A stretch of DNA of 64,000 bases from an uncultured Clostridia bacterium (GCA_934121885.1 CAKOVH010000005.1:1-64000); one strand, 5' to 3'. Positions 44,369-53,876 are shown, numbered from the stretch's first letter. Notes: generated from the sequence alone by a model not told the origin. Numbers and translations are program-made.

Positions 44369-46730
44369 TTTTCATATTTCTCCTTCTTATTTTACCCAAA
44401 ACTTCACTTGATATTAAGTTAAATATAATAAATATACATATTGTTGTTAGCATAAGCATCCATATTTTAAACATATACTGAACATCTACTACAATAGAAA
44501 ACCAGTTATTAAATACATAACAGCATACTGTAAATATAAGCACTAATACAACTAATAAAGTTGCTCTTAAAGCATTAAATGGTCTTGATATTTTAATTAA
44601 CAATAAAAATCCTGTTAATACTGTTAAAAATACGCATACACTTGAATAGATTTCTGATGGGAAATTACATACTCTATTTACGCATACCATAATAATTATA
44701 TTTGTAATAACTGTTAAGGCTGTTGGAAGTGCTTTACTTATAACATTTCCAATAAACCTTCCTTTTACTCTTTCTTTATTTGGCTCTAAAGCTAGAACAA
44801 ATGAAGGTATTCCAATACATACAAGTGATATTAAACTTAGCTGTATTGGCATAAATGGATATTTAGCACTAATGATTACAAATAATATTGCAAGAACTGT
44901 TGAATATATTGTTTTAGTTAAGAAAAGTGATGCTGAACGCTCTAAATTATTTATTGTTCTTCTTCCTTCTGCTACTATTTTAGGCATTGATGCAAAGTTT
45001 GAATCTAATAATACTATTTGTGATACATTTCTTGCTGCATCACTTCCACTTGCCATTGCAATACTGCAATCTGCTTCTTTTAAAGCAATAATATCATTTA
45101 CACCATCACCGGTCATCGCAACAGTGTGACCATCTGACTGCATAGCCTTAACAAGTTCTTTCTTTTGGTTTGGTGTTACTCTTCCAAAAACTTTGTATTT
45201 TTTACTTGCTTCTTTTAAAGCTTCTTCATCTTCTAAAGTTGTACAGTCAATATATTTTTCATATCCTTCTACACCAGCTCTTTTTGCGATTTTAGAAACA
45301 GTAACTGGATTATCTCCAGATATAATTCGTATATCAACACCTTGCTCTTTAAAATATTTTAAAGTTTCTTCAGCATTTTCTCTTATTTTATCTGTAATTA
45401 GTACAAATCCTAAAACTTCAATGTCTTCTGGCAATTCTTTATCTTTAAATGAATTTTTAGAATGTGCTAGTAAAATTACTCTATAATCATTTGCATATTC
45501 ATTTATTTCTTCTTGATATTCCTCAGCTTTTTCTTTAAGAATAAATTCTGTTGCACCTATAATATAGCTTCCTTTATCTTTAAACTCTATTCCTGACCAT
45601 TTTTTTTGTGATGAAAATGGCACTGTTTTTTCTACATTCCAAATTTGTTTTATCTTTTCTTCATTAAATCCATCTCTTATTGCATTTATGGTTGCATTGT
45701 TATCTTCCGAATATTTACCAATTACTGCTAATATTTCTTCAAATTCTTCATTACTTATGCTTTCTGGAACTATTTTATTTACTTCCATTTTTCCTTCAGT
45801 AATTGTTCCTGTCTTGTCTAAGCATAAAGTATCAACTCTTGCAAGTGTTTCTATACAATATAGCTCTTGTACTAATACTTTACTTTTTGAAAGCCTAATT
45901 ACACTTACAGCCAATACCGTGCTTGTAAGAAGAATTAAGCCTTCTGGTATCATGCCAATTATTGCTGCAACTGTATGTATTACAGCATCTTTATAATTTC
46001 CACCATCAATATTGCATTGATTAAAAAATAGTAACAAACCTATTGGGATAATTAAAATAGATACTGTTTTAATTATCTTATTAAGAGATGTCATAATTTC
46101 TGATTTTGCTTTTTTTATGTACTTTGTTTCTTTTGATATTTTTGAAGTAAAATTTTCCTCTCCAATATGTTCAACCTTTGCTAAGCCCTTACCACTTACA
46201 ATAAAACTACCAGATAAAACCATATCTCCTTCTTTTTTTAGAATATGGTCTGCTTCTCCTGTAATAAAAGATTCGTCTACCTCAATTTCTCCTTGCATTA
46301 AAATACAATCTGTTACTACTTGGTTACCAGTTTCAAAGCTTATTATGTCATCTAAAACAATTTCATCAATTGCAATTTTTTTACTTTCTCCACCTCGTAT
46401 GCAATTTACCTTTGTATTTGATATTAAAGATAATTTATCTATAATTCTTTTTGAATGAATTTCTTGTATTGTACTTATCGCTGTATTTATTATTATTATA
46501 AAAATAAATAACATATTTTTGTATTCGCCAACTGAAAATACAGCTGCAGCTAAAAATAAGTTTATTAAGTTAAATATTGTAAAAAAATTACTAACAATAA
46601 TTGTTTTTATACTTTTAGTAGGCACATTTGTATCGTAGTTTACAAGATTTTCTTTTATTCTTTCATCAACTTGGCTACTGCTTAGTCCATCTTTTATATC
46701 TGGATTATATCTTTTTGTATTTTCTTTCAT
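44358..46730 (-). CDS. P-type cation ATPase (CtpE-like, probably Ca/Mg)
   Basis: 790 aa. Actuator motif TGEA in ESFITGEADHIL, phosphorylation site CLDKTGTITEG, hinge TGDGVNDIIALKEADC, about ten hydrophobic segments. The membrane helix 4 motif is PEGL (GMIPEGLILLTS), as in CtpE-type ATPases linked to calcium uptake. No heavy-metal-binding N-domain. GGTGG site before ATG. Confidence 0.9.
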   Translation of the reverse strand: MKENTKRYNPDIKDGLSSSQVDERIKENLVNYDTNVPTKSIKTIIVSNFFTIFNLINLFLAAAVFSVGEYKNMLFIFIIIINTAISTIQEIHSKRIIDKLSLISNTKVNCIRGGESKKIAIDEIVLDDIISFETGNQVVTDCILMQGEIEVDESFITGEADHILKKEGDMVLSGSFIVSGKGLAKVEHIGEENFTSKISKETKYIKKAKSEIMTSLNKIIKTVSILIIPIGLLLFFNQCNIDGGNYKDAVIHTVAAIIGMIPEGLILLTSTVLAVSVIRLSKSKVLVQELYCIETLARVDTLCLDKTGTITEGKMEVNKIVPESISNEEFEEILAVIGKYSEDNNATINAIRDGFNEEKIKQIWNVEKTVPFSSQKKWSGIEFKDKGSYIIGATEFILKEKAEEYQEEINEYANDYRVILLAHSKNSFKDKELPEDIEVLGFVLITDKIRENAEETLKYFKEQGVDIRIISGDNPVTVSKIAKRAGVEGYEKYIDCTTLEDEEALKEASKKYKVFGRVTPNQKKELVKAMQSDGHTVAMTGDGVNDIIALKEADCSIAMASGSDAARNVSQIVLLDSNFASMPKIVAEGRRTINNLERSASLFLTKTIYSTVLAILFVIISAKYPFMPIQLSLISLVCIGIPSFVLALEPNKERVKGRFIGNVISKALPTALTVITNIIIMVCVNRVCNFPSEIYSSVCVFLTVLTGFLLLIKISRPFNALRATLLVVLVLIFTVCCYVFNNWFSIVVDVQYMFKIWMLMLTTICIFIIFNLISSEVLGKIRRRNMKNGI

Positions 46731-46801
46731 TTTACCACCATTTTTACTACATTTTAATATAACTATTTTATCATATGTTTTTTACTTGTCAAATGCATAC
46801 C

Positions 46802-47071
46802 TTAAATGGTATTTAAGATAATTTGCAATATTACAAGTAGCCCTGCTCCCGGTATTCCAAGCAAGCCAACAAAAATAGAAGTTATAATATTAAGACCAAT
46901 ATGAAAGCCAAAATTTGCTCCAATTATATTGATTATAAATATTAAAACTCCTCCTAATATAGAATTTAATATTAGTTTAAATACACTTTTAAATGGTAAA
47001 ACAAATATTTTACCAAATATAAATAAAAAAATAATACATGCTAAAAAAGTTATAACACTATTAAAATCCAA
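46802..47071 (-). CDS. bofA: BofA-family pro-sigma-K processing inhibitor
   Basis: 89 aa, nearly all hydrophobic with two or three membrane segments. C-terminal GLLGIPGAGLLVILQIIL is the BofA signature. Acts with SpoIVFA to hold SpoIVFB inactive until engulfment checkpoints are met; both partners are encoded at 40851-42528. Next to the DUF2508 gene as in Bacillus (yaaL-bofA). Confidence 0.88.
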   Translation of the reverse strand: MDFNSVITFLACIIFLFIFGKIFVLPFKSVFKLILNSILGGVLIFIINIIGANFGFHIGLNIITSIFVGLLGIPGAGLLVILQIILNTI

Positions 47072-47119
47072 GTATAATCACCCTTTCACTCTTATTTTAT
47101 GATTACACCTGGACAAATA

Positions 47120-47395
47120 TTACTGTGCTTTATTATTTTTTATATATATTTCATTTACCATATCTAAAGCAATTCCTCTTTTTCTTGCTTTTTTCATTAA
47201 ATAATCAAGTTTCGTTTGATTTGCTTTAATTTGATATGCATAATAATCTATTAAATCATCTTCAGCAAATTCAAAATTTTTATGTGCCAAATTTAATTCT
47301 TGTTTAGTTTTTATAACGCTAACTATAAGCTCTAATTCTTTTTCTTCATCACTTTTAGCTACAACACTGGTTTCTTTTACATATTCTTCTGACAT
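47120..47395 (-). CDS. DUF2508 (YaaL-like) protein
   Basis: 91 aa, helical: KTKQELNLAHKNFEFAEDD followed by LIDYYAYQIKANQTKLDYLMKKA. The family lies upstream of bofA in many spore formers; function unknown. Confidence 0.82.
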   Translation of the reverse strand: MSEEYVKETSVVAKSDEEKELELIVSVIKTKQELNLAHKNFEFAEDDLIDYYAYQIKANQTKLDYLMKKARKRGIALDMVNEIYIKNNKAQ

Positions 47396-47502
47396 TATAC
47401 CTATTCTCCTATTTTCCTATTTTCCATTTCTATTATTATATGCTTTTATTTGTAATATATTCATATTTTTGCCATTTATCAGTATTAATCGCAATTTATC
47501 TA

Positions 47503-47530
47503 TTGCTTTTTTTGAACTTCGTGTTAAAAT
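47503..47530 (+). promoter_or_regulatory. serS promoter
   Basis: TTGCTT (47503-47508), 16-bp spacer, TAAAAT (47525-47530), then AAGGAGG before ATG. No T-box. Confidence 0.55.
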
Positions 47531-47554
47531 ATAATAGTAGCAAGGAGGAATATT

Positions 47555-48841
47555 ATGATAGATATTAAATTTTTAAGAGAAAATCCTGAATTAGTAAAAG
47601 AAAATATTAAAAAGAAATTTCAAGACCATAAACTTCATTTAGTTGACGAAGTTATTGATTTAGATACAAAAAATAGAGCTACAAAGCTAAATGGTGACGA
47701 CTTAAGAATGAAAAGAAATTCTTTAAGTAGTGAAATTGGAAACTTAATGAAAAATGGAAAAAAAGAAGAAGCTGAAGAAATAAAAAAACAAGTTCAAGAA
47801 ATAAATTCTAAACTTGAAGAAAACGAAAAATTAGAAGAAGAATATGCAAATCAAATAAAAGAAAGAATGATGAAAATCCCTAATATCATTCATGAATCTG
47901 TTCCTATTGGTGAAGATGATAGTAAAAATGTCGAAATTCAAAAATATGGAGAGCCTGTTGTTCCTTCATACGAAGTTCCATATCATGCAGATATAATGGA
48001 AAGGTTAAATGGTATTGATTTAGACTCAGCAAGAAGAGTTGCAGGTAATGGATTTTATTATTTAATGGGCGATATAGCAAGATTACACTCTGCAGTTCTT
48101 TCTTATGCAAGAGATTTTATGATAAATAAGGGTTTTACATATTGCATTCCACCTTATATGATTCGTAGCGATGTTGTAACAGGTGTTATGAGCTTCGAAG
48201 AAATGGATGCAATGATGTATAAAATTGAAGGAGAAGATTTATATTTAATTGGTACAAGCGAACATTCAATGATTGGTAAATTTAAAGATCAAATATTACC
48301 AAAACAAGAAGTTCCATATACTATGACATCTTACTCTCCTTGTTTTAGAAAAGAAAAAGGTGCCCATGGTATTGAAGAGCGTGGTGTGTACCGTATACAT
48401 CAATTTGAAAAACAAGAAATGATAGTTGTATGTGAACCTGAAGATAGTTGGAATTGGTATGATAAATTATGGTCATATACAGTAGAATTGTTTAGAAGTA
48501 TGGATATTCCAGTTCGTACTCTTGAATGTTGTAGTGGTGATTTAGCAGATCTAAAAGCTAAAAGCTGTGATGTTGAAGCATGGAGTCCAAGACAACAAAA
48601 ATACTTTGAAGTTGGTAGCTGCTCTAACTTAACAGATGCGCAAGCAAGACGACTTGGAATTCGTATTAAAGGTGAAAAAGGAAACTATTATGCACATACA
48701 TTAAATAATACTGTAGTTGCTCCACCTCGTATGTTAATTGCACTTTTAGAGAACAACTATAATGAAGATGGAAGTGTTAATATTCCAAAAGTTTTACGTC
48801 CATATATGGGTGGAACTGAAAAATTAATACCTAAAAAATAA
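47555..48841 (+). CDS. serS: Seryl-tRNA synthetase
   Basis: 428 aa. N-terminal long antiparallel coiled coil (about 30-105) that grips the tRNA-Ser variable arm. Class II core with GTSEHSMIG, motif 2 FRKEKGAHGIEERGVYRIHQF, and motif 3 in NTVVAPPRMLIALLEN. One gene, followed by the palindromic element. Charges tRNA-Ser. Confidence 0.97.
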   Translation: MIDIKFLRENPELVKENIKKKFQDHKLHLVDEVIDLDTKNRATKLNGDDLRMKRNSLSSEIGNLMKNGKKEEAEEIKKQVQEINSKLEENEKLEEEYANQIKERMMKIPNIIHESVPIGEDDSKNVEIQKYGEPVVPSYEVPYHADIMERLNGIDLDSARRVAGNGFYYLMGDIARLHSAVLSYARDFMINKGFTYCIPPYMIRSDVVTGVMSFEEMDAMMYKIEGEDLYLIGTSEHSMIGKFKDQILPKQEVPYTMTSYSPCFRKEKGAHGIEERGVYRIHQFEKQEMIVVCEPEDSWNWYDKLWSYTVELFRSMDIPVRTLECCSGDLADLKAKSCDVEAWSPRQQKYFEVGSCSNLTDAQARRLGIRIKGEKGNYYAHTLNNTVVAPPRMLIALLENNYNEDGSVNIPKVLRPYMGGTEKLIPKK

Positions 48842-48864
48842 ATTATTATATTAATTACATATAG

Positions 48865-48960
48865 TATAGTCAATTATAATTAATTTTTCTATGACTTGCC
48901 GTAAGCTTAAAAAGCTTACAAACTGCGCGTCATCTCAAAATTAATTATAATTGACTTATA
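48865..48960. repeat. Palindromic element with nested hairpins (MITE-like or structured RNA)
   Basis: A perfect 19-bp inverted repeat, 48869-48887 against 48937-48955, encloses ATGAC/GTCAT and a perfect 8-bp inner hairpin GTAAGCTT/AAGCTTAC (48901-48919), with asymmetric internal loops (TTGCC against AACTGCGC). No ORF, no poly-T. The layout (AT-rich arms, GC-containing tip) is that of a small mobile palindrome or a stable RNA. Only one copy in the window. Confidence 0.6.
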
Positions 48961-48994
48961 TATGTTTTTTACTTTATAAGGAGAATTTATATTT

Positions 48995-49576
48995 ATGATT
49001 ATAAAAAATGCAGAATTTAAAATTTCAGCTGTTAGTCCTAAACAGTATCCATCAGATTGTCTTCCAGAAATTGTTTTAGTTGGAAAATCTAATGTTGGAA
49101 AATCTTCTTTTATAAATACAATGCTTAACAGAAAAAAACTTGCAAGAACAAGTAGTGAACCTGGAAAAACAAGACAAATTAATTTTTACAATGTTAATGA
49201 TAGTTTTTATTTTGTAGACTTACCTGGATATGGATTTAGCAAAATGTCAAAGGTTGAACAAGAAAAAGTTGGAGCATTTATTGAAGAATATTTACAAAAT
49301 AGCAAAAATATTGCTCTTATTGTATTTTTAATTGATATTAGACATAACCCTACTGAAAATGATAAATTAATGTATAACTACGCAATACAAACTAAAAAAC
49401 CATTTATTATAATTGCAAATAAAGCTGATAAAATTGCTGTAACTAAAGTAGATGATAGCGTAAAAGCTTTGCAAGATATTTTAAATCCTTTGCACGATTT
49501 AACCTTTATACCATTTTCATCAGAAAGAAAAATATATACAGATACAGCTTGGCAACACCTTGAACAATATATTTGA
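48995..49576 (+). CDS. engB: Ribosome biogenesis GTP-binding protein YsxC/EngB
   Basis: 193 aa. G1 GKSNVGKSSFIN near residue 31, switch region RTSSEPGKTRQINF, G3 DLPGYG, G4 ANKADK. Needed for 50S assembly. ATAAGGAG site. The stop codon overlaps the -35 hexamer of the next gene's promoter. Confidence 0.95.
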   Translation: MIIKNAEFKISAVSPKQYPSDCLPEIVLVGKSNVGKSSFINTMLNRKKLARTSSEPGKTRQINFYNVNDSFYFVDLPGYGFSKMSKVEQEKVGAFIEEYLQNSKNIALIVFLIDIRHNPTENDKLMYNYAIQTKKPFIIIANKADKIAVTKVDDSVKALQDILNPLHDLTFIPFSSERKIYTDTAWQHLEQYI

Positions 49577-49601
49577 CAAAATTCGACAAATATAATATAA
49601 T
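49573..49601 (+). promoter_or_regulatory. Perfect consensus sigma-A promoter of orphan B
   Basis: TTGACA (49573-49578), exactly 17 bp, TATAAT (49596-49601). The -35 contains the engB stop codon. Confidence 0.88.
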
Positions 49602-49611
49602 TAGATAACTA

Positions 49612-49627
49612 GGCGCAATTCCGCGTC
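49612..49627 (+). promoter_or_regulatory. GC-rich leader hairpin of orphan B
   Basis: GGCGC/GCGTC stem with loop AATTCC shortly after the expected start point; no T tract follows. Could protect the 5' end of the RNA. Confidence 0.4.
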
Positions 49628-49660
49628 TATTATAAATAATTAATATGGAGGTTTACTTTT

Positions 49661-49951
49661 ATGGTAAAAGTAACAAGCACCCGGGCACACGCATCCATCA
49701 AGAAGAATGTAACAGTCTTTAAGTTCATCTTCGAAGATGAAGATTCCGCTAGGAAATTCATCGAGATGGCGAACGGCAAGGAACATGTGGATTATGCTCT
49801 GCATCCGCGTGCATACTACCACAACGAAGGTTCAAAAAAAACCGAAGTTCTCGTTAAGAGTTCCACCGGTTCGACGCTCTACAATCTGAACCTGCTTCAC
49901 AGCTTATCTGCTGAAGCAGAAAAGCTTGGTGGAGTGCAGATGCACATCTAA
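49661..49951 (+). CDS. Orphan protein B, 96 aa, GC-rich, one in-frame CGG
   Basis: ATG 49661 after GGAGG. The gene stands out: roughly half G+C, C/G-ending codons (ATC, TTC, CTG, AAG, GAC-type choices) in a chromosome that otherwise uses A/T-ending codons even in ribosomal protein genes. Predicted beta-alpha-beta layout: VTVFKFIFEDEDSARKFIEM then a strand pair and a final helix NLNLLHSLSAEAEKL. Shares F-x-x-I-F-x-x-E-D-x-A-x-x-F with the orphan at 10731-11084. Codon 8 (49682-49684) is CGG followed by G; a +1 shift there meets a stop ten codons on. Flanked by its own perfect promoter and GC-rich terminator, like an inserted cassette. Function unknown. Confidence 0.65.
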   Translation: MVKVTSTRAHASIKKNVTVFKFIFEDEDSARKFIEMANGKEHVDYALHPRAYYHNEGSKKTEVLVKSSTGSTLYNLNLLHSLSAEAEKLGGVQMHI

Positions 49952-50015
49952 GCAATCTTCTTCATGTAATGGCTTTTTGTCCATTACACGATTGTCCTCC
50001 CTATTATTTGATTTT

Positions 50016-50046
50016 GGCGTTCCCTATTGGGAACGCCTCTTCTTTT
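50016..50046 (+). terminator. Terminator of orphan B
   Basis: Perfect 9-bp GC-rich stem GGCGTTCCC/GGGAACGCC with loop TATT, then a T-rich tract. A second hairpin GTAATGG/CCATTAC lies at 49966-49987. Confidence 0.85.
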
Positions 50047-50224
50047 ATTTTTCTATTTTTTTTATAATCATTTTTAAAGCTTTTGGTCTTTCTATCATAA
50101 TTATATGTCCACAACCTAAACACTTTAATTTAAAATCTACCCCTATACGGGTAATTTCCCATAATTTACTTCCACATGGGTGTATCTTTTTTGTTTGTAC
50201 AATATCTCCTATATTATATTCCAT
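50045..50224 (-). CDS. DUF951 small protein, 59 aa
   Basis: MEYNIGDIVQTKKIHPCGS, then LKCLGCGHIIMIERPK: the DUF951 family pattern with the HPCGS and CLGCGH cysteines (likely zinc ribbon-like). AGAGGAG site upstream. Family is widespread in Firmicutes, function unknown. Lies 14 bases downstream of gltX, same strand. Confidence 0.85.
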   Translation of the reverse strand: MEYNIGDIVQTKKIHPCGSKLWEITRIGVDFKLKCLGCGHIIMIERPKALKMIIKKIEK

Positions 50225-50238
50225 ACAAACTCCTCTTC

Positions 50239-51888
50239 TTATTTAATAGCTTTTTCTAGCCTATTTATTACACTTTCTTTTCCAAGTACTTGCATAATTT
50301 CATACATATCTGGTGTATTTTGTCTACCTGTTAAAGATACTCTAATAACAGTACTAATATCACCAACATGTCCTGGCCATTTTTCTGGTTCTTTCTTAAA
50401 TTCTTTTACTTCTCTTGCGTATCCAACTTCTTCTGCTAAATCTTTCATTTTATCAAACCAAGTTTGCTTATCGTCATTAATATCAAAATATTTTTCGATA
50501 TATAGTTTTATAATTTTATTTATTTCTTCTTTATCTGAAATTTTAGCATAATCATACGAAATATTATCATTAAAGAATACATCATCATACATATATATAA
50601 TTGCATTTTTTACATCTGACCATTTTGCAATATCTTTTCTAGGTTTGTTATTTCCTCTTTCAATTCCAAATATTTTCAATGAATATTCTTTATTCTCTAA
50701 AAGTTTAGCAAGTTCTTCATCATATCTTTTTGCCCAATCTGAAACTTCTTCAAAAATCCTTTCCTTTGAGTATTTAGATATAACATTTTTTGATACATCT
50801 AGCAATTTTACCATATCAAAAACTGCTCCACTACCACTCATTTTGTTTATTTCAAACTTGAACTCTGAAATATCAGCATCTGGATTTGCTTTTCTCCATA
50901 ATTCAAAACTTGAATTTCCTATATTCATTAAATATTCACAAACTGCTTGTGAAGGAATTCCTTGCTCGTGATAATAGCTTACAGCAGCTTCTGGATCTTT
51001 TCTTTTACTAATTTTTCTCTTTTTACCATCTTCATCTTTTAATATTGGAGCATAATGGCAATATTTTGGTGTTTTAAATCCTAATGTTTTAAATAATTCT
51101 AAGTGAAGTGGTATAGATGATACCCATTCATCAGAACGAATAACATGTGTTACTCTCATCAAATGATCATCTACAGCATGTGCAAAATGGTATGTAGGAA
51201 GACCATCAGCTTTTATAATTACTATGTCTTGGTCATTTTCTGGAAAATCTATGTTTCCTTTAATAACATCATGATGTCTAATTTTCTTTTCCTCATTTCC
51301 CATAGACTTAAATCTAATTATATATTTTTCACCAGCTTTTATTTTTTCAATTGCCTCATCTACTGATAAGTTTCTATATTTTGCCCATACACCATAATAT
51401 CCAGTTCTTAATTTTGCTGCTTCTTGCTTTGTTCTCATTTCTTCTAATTCTTCTGGAGTTGCAAAACAAGGATATGCTCTACCTTGCTCGATTAAGTATT
51501 TAGCATAAGCTCTATATATTTCTCCTCTTTCACTTTGTTTATATGGTCCGTATTCACCTTTTGATTCTGTTTCATTAATCATACCTTCATCAAATTCTAT
51601 ATTAAAGTCTTTAACTGCTGAAACAATTTGATTAACACCATTTTCTATTTCACGTTTTTGGTCTGTATCTTCAATTCTTAATATAAATACTCCATTTGTT
51701 TGATCTGCAAGTTTTCTATCTATAACACATTGCATTAATCCTCCAATATGAACAAAACCTGTAGGACTTGGTGCAAATCTTACAACCATTGCACCTTCAT
51801 CTAATTTTCTTTCTGGATATTTTCCCTCATAATACTCTATTTCCTTTACATCAGGATATATTAAATCTGCTAAATCTTTATAATTCAT
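50239..51888 (-). CDS. gltX: Glutamyl-tRNA synthetase
   Basis: 549 aa, somewhat longer than most bacterial GluRS (about 470-500). HIGH-type motif in PSPTGFVHIGG, KMSKS-type motif KKRKISKRKDPEAA, IRSDEWVSSIPLHLELF in the catalytic core and a helical anticodon-binding C-terminus. With gatCAB present and no GlnRS seen in the window, it may also charge tRNA-Gln with Glu (inference). Confidence 0.94.
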   Translation of the reverse strand: MNYKDLADLIYPDVKEIEYYEGKYPERKLDEGAMVVRFAPSPTGFVHIGGLMQCVIDRKLADQTNGVFILRIEDTDQKREIENGVNQIVSAVKDFNIEFDEGMINETESKGEYGPYKQSERGEIYRAYAKYLIEQGRAYPCFATPEELEEMRTKQEAAKLRTGYYGVWAKYRNLSVDEAIEKIKAGEKYIIRFKSMGNEEKKIRHHDVIKGNIDFPENDQDIVIIKADGLPTYHFAHAVDDHLMRVTHVIRSDEWVSSIPLHLELFKTLGFKTPKYCHYAPILKDEDGKKRKISKRKDPEAAVSYYHEQGIPSQAVCEYLMNIGNSSFELWRKANPDADISEFKFEINKMSGSGAVFDMVKLLDVSKNVISKYSKERIFEEVSDWAKRYDEELAKLLENKEYSLKIFGIERGNNKPRKDIAKWSDVKNAIIYMYDDVFFNDNISYDYAKISDKEEINKIIKLYIEKYFDINDDKQTWFDKMKDLAEEVGYAREVKEFKKEPEKWPGHVGDISTVIRVSLTGRQNTPDMYEIMQVLGKESVINRLEKAIK

Positions 51889-51914
51889 ACCATTTGCTCC
51901 TTACTACATTTATT

Positions 51915-53807
51915 TTATACTTCCATAATAATTGGTAAGATCATTGGGTTACGTTTAGTTTTTTGGAAAATATAATCTCTTAAATTATCCTTTAATGTTG
52001 ATTTTATAGTTGACCAATCACGAATTCCTTCTTCTTCGAAGTTTCTAACTTCTTCACGAATCACCTTTTTAACATCTTCCATTAAATTCTCAGATTCTCT
52101 TACATATACAAATCCTCTAGACACAACATCTGGTCCAGATACAATTTCTCCTGTTGAAGAATCCATAGTCATTACAATTACAATTAAACCATCTTGTGAT
52201 AAATGTTGTCTATCTCTTAAAACAATATTTCCAACATCTCCAACACCTAAACCATCTACTAATATTTTTCCTGATGGTACAGATGTTGTTAATTTTGCTT
52301 CTTTTTGATTTACTTCTAATACTCTACCATTATTTAATAAAAAGATATTTTCTGGTGGAATACCCATTTTTTTAGCTGTTTCTGCATGTGCTCTTAATTG
52401 TCTATACTCTCCGTGAACAGGTATAAAGAATTTTGGTCTAGCTAAGGCTAAAATCAATTTTTGCTCTTCTTGGCAAGCATGTCCTGATACGTGAATATCC
52501 TCTAACGCACTATATACAACTTCTGCTCCAATTTGCATTAAATCATTTATTACATTTGAAACTAATTTTTCATTACCAGGTATTGGAGTTGCAGATATAA
52601 TAACTTTATCATTTGGAGTTATAACTACCTTTTTATGATCTCCTGATGCCATTCTTGTAAGAGCAGACATAGCCTCTCCTTGGCTTCCTGTTGTAATTAT
52701 AACTAATTGCTCATCTGTATAATTCTTAATCATATCTATGTCAATAAATAAGTTTTCTGGTGCATCTATATAACCAAGTTCTCTTGCAGTATCAATCATA
52801 TTTACCATACTTCTACCACAAATTGCTATTTTTCTGCCATATTTTACTGCAGAATTTACAATTTGTTGTACTCTGTGTACATTTGATGCAAATGTTGCTA
52901 CAACTATCCTTTTTGTTGTGTTTAAGAATAATCTATCAAATACTTCTCCTACAGAACTTTCTGACATTGTAAATCCTTTTCTTTCTGCATTTGTACTATC
53001 AGCAAGTAGTGCAACAATACCTTTATTTCCAAGTTCGGCAATTCTTCCTAAATCCATCGGTTTATTGTCTATTGGTGTATAATCTACCTTAAAATCTCCT
53101 GTGTGAAGAACTACACCTGCTGGTGTATGAATAGCAAGCATTACAGAATCTGGAATACTATGGCAACTTCTAATAAATTCTACTTTTATATTTCCAAAGT
53201 TTACAGTATCTCCTTGTTCAACTGTTACAAGTTTTGTATTTGCAAGTAGTTTATGTTCTTCTAATTTATTTTTTATTAATCCAATTGTAAGTCTTGTAGC
53301 ATAAATTGGCATATTAATCTTTCTTAAAACATATGGAATTGAACCTATGTGATCCTCATGTCCGTGAGTTATAACTAATCCCTTTATTTTATCTTTGTTT
53401 TTTTCAAGATATGTTACATCTGGTATAACTAAGTCTACACCCAACATATCATCTTCTGGGAATTCTAGACCACAGTCAACTAAAACTATTTCATTTCCAT
53501 ATTCAAAAACTGTAATATTTTTACCAATCTCATCTAATCCACCAAGTGGAATTATTTTTAAATTATCTCTTTTAAATTCAAATCCTTGTGTGTTTCTTGG
53601 TCTTCTTGGAAGTCTTCTTCTTTCTTCTAATACTAAATTTTCTATTCCTTCTGTTTGTTCCTTGGTAGTTTCTTTTGCATATTCCTTTCTAGGTCTTCTT
53701 GTTCTATCAACTGTCTTTTTTTCTCTAGGAGCTCTTTCGCTTCTTGTTCTTGGTTTTCTTACAACATCTTCCTTCTTTTCTTGAATGTTATTATCTTTTT
53801 CGTTCAT
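51915..53807 (-). CDS. rnj: Ribonuclease J
   Basis: 630 aa. A 75-residue N-terminal extension rich in Arg/Lys/Glu (KPRTRSERAPREKK) precedes the metallo-beta-lactamase core with THGHEDHIGS, then the beta-CASP domain (TTGSQGEAMSAL, ISATPIPGNE, HVSGHACQEE) and a C-terminal domain. 5'-exo/endonuclease central to mRNA decay in Firmicutes. The basic tail may add RNA binding. Confidence 0.95.
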   Translation of the reverse strand: MNEKDNNIQEKKEDVVRKPRTRSERAPREKKTVDRTRRPRKEYAKETTKEQTEGIENLVLEERRRLPRRPRNTQGFEFKRDNLKIIPLGGLDEIGKNITVFEYGNEIVLVDCGLEFPEDDMLGVDLVIPDVTYLEKNKDKIKGLVITHGHEDHIGSIPYVLRKINMPIYATRLTIGLIKNKLEEHKLLANTKLVTVEQGDTVNFGNIKVEFIRSCHSIPDSVMLAIHTPAGVVLHTGDFKVDYTPIDNKPMDLGRIAELGNKGIVALLADSTNAERKGFTMSESSVGEVFDRLFLNTTKRIVVATFASNVHRVQQIVNSAVKYGRKIAICGRSMVNMIDTARELGYIDAPENLFIDIDMIKNYTDEQLVIITTGSQGEAMSALTRMASGDHKKVVITPNDKVIISATPIPGNEKLVSNVINDLMQIGAEVVYSALEDIHVSGHACQEEQKLILALARPKFFIPVHGEYRQLRAHAETAKKMGIPPENIFLLNNGRVLEVNQKEAKLTTSVPSGKILVDGLGVGDVGNIVLRDRQHLSQDGLIVIVMTMDSSTGEIVSGPDVVSRGFVYVRESENLMEDVKKVIREEVRNFEEEGIRDWSTIKSTLKDNLRDYIFQKTKRNPMILPIIMEV

Positions 53808-53876
53808 TTTATCTTCCTTTCTTTTTTCCGTTTATATCCAATTTTATAAAAAACAGATTTCGTATTTTCGCATAAT

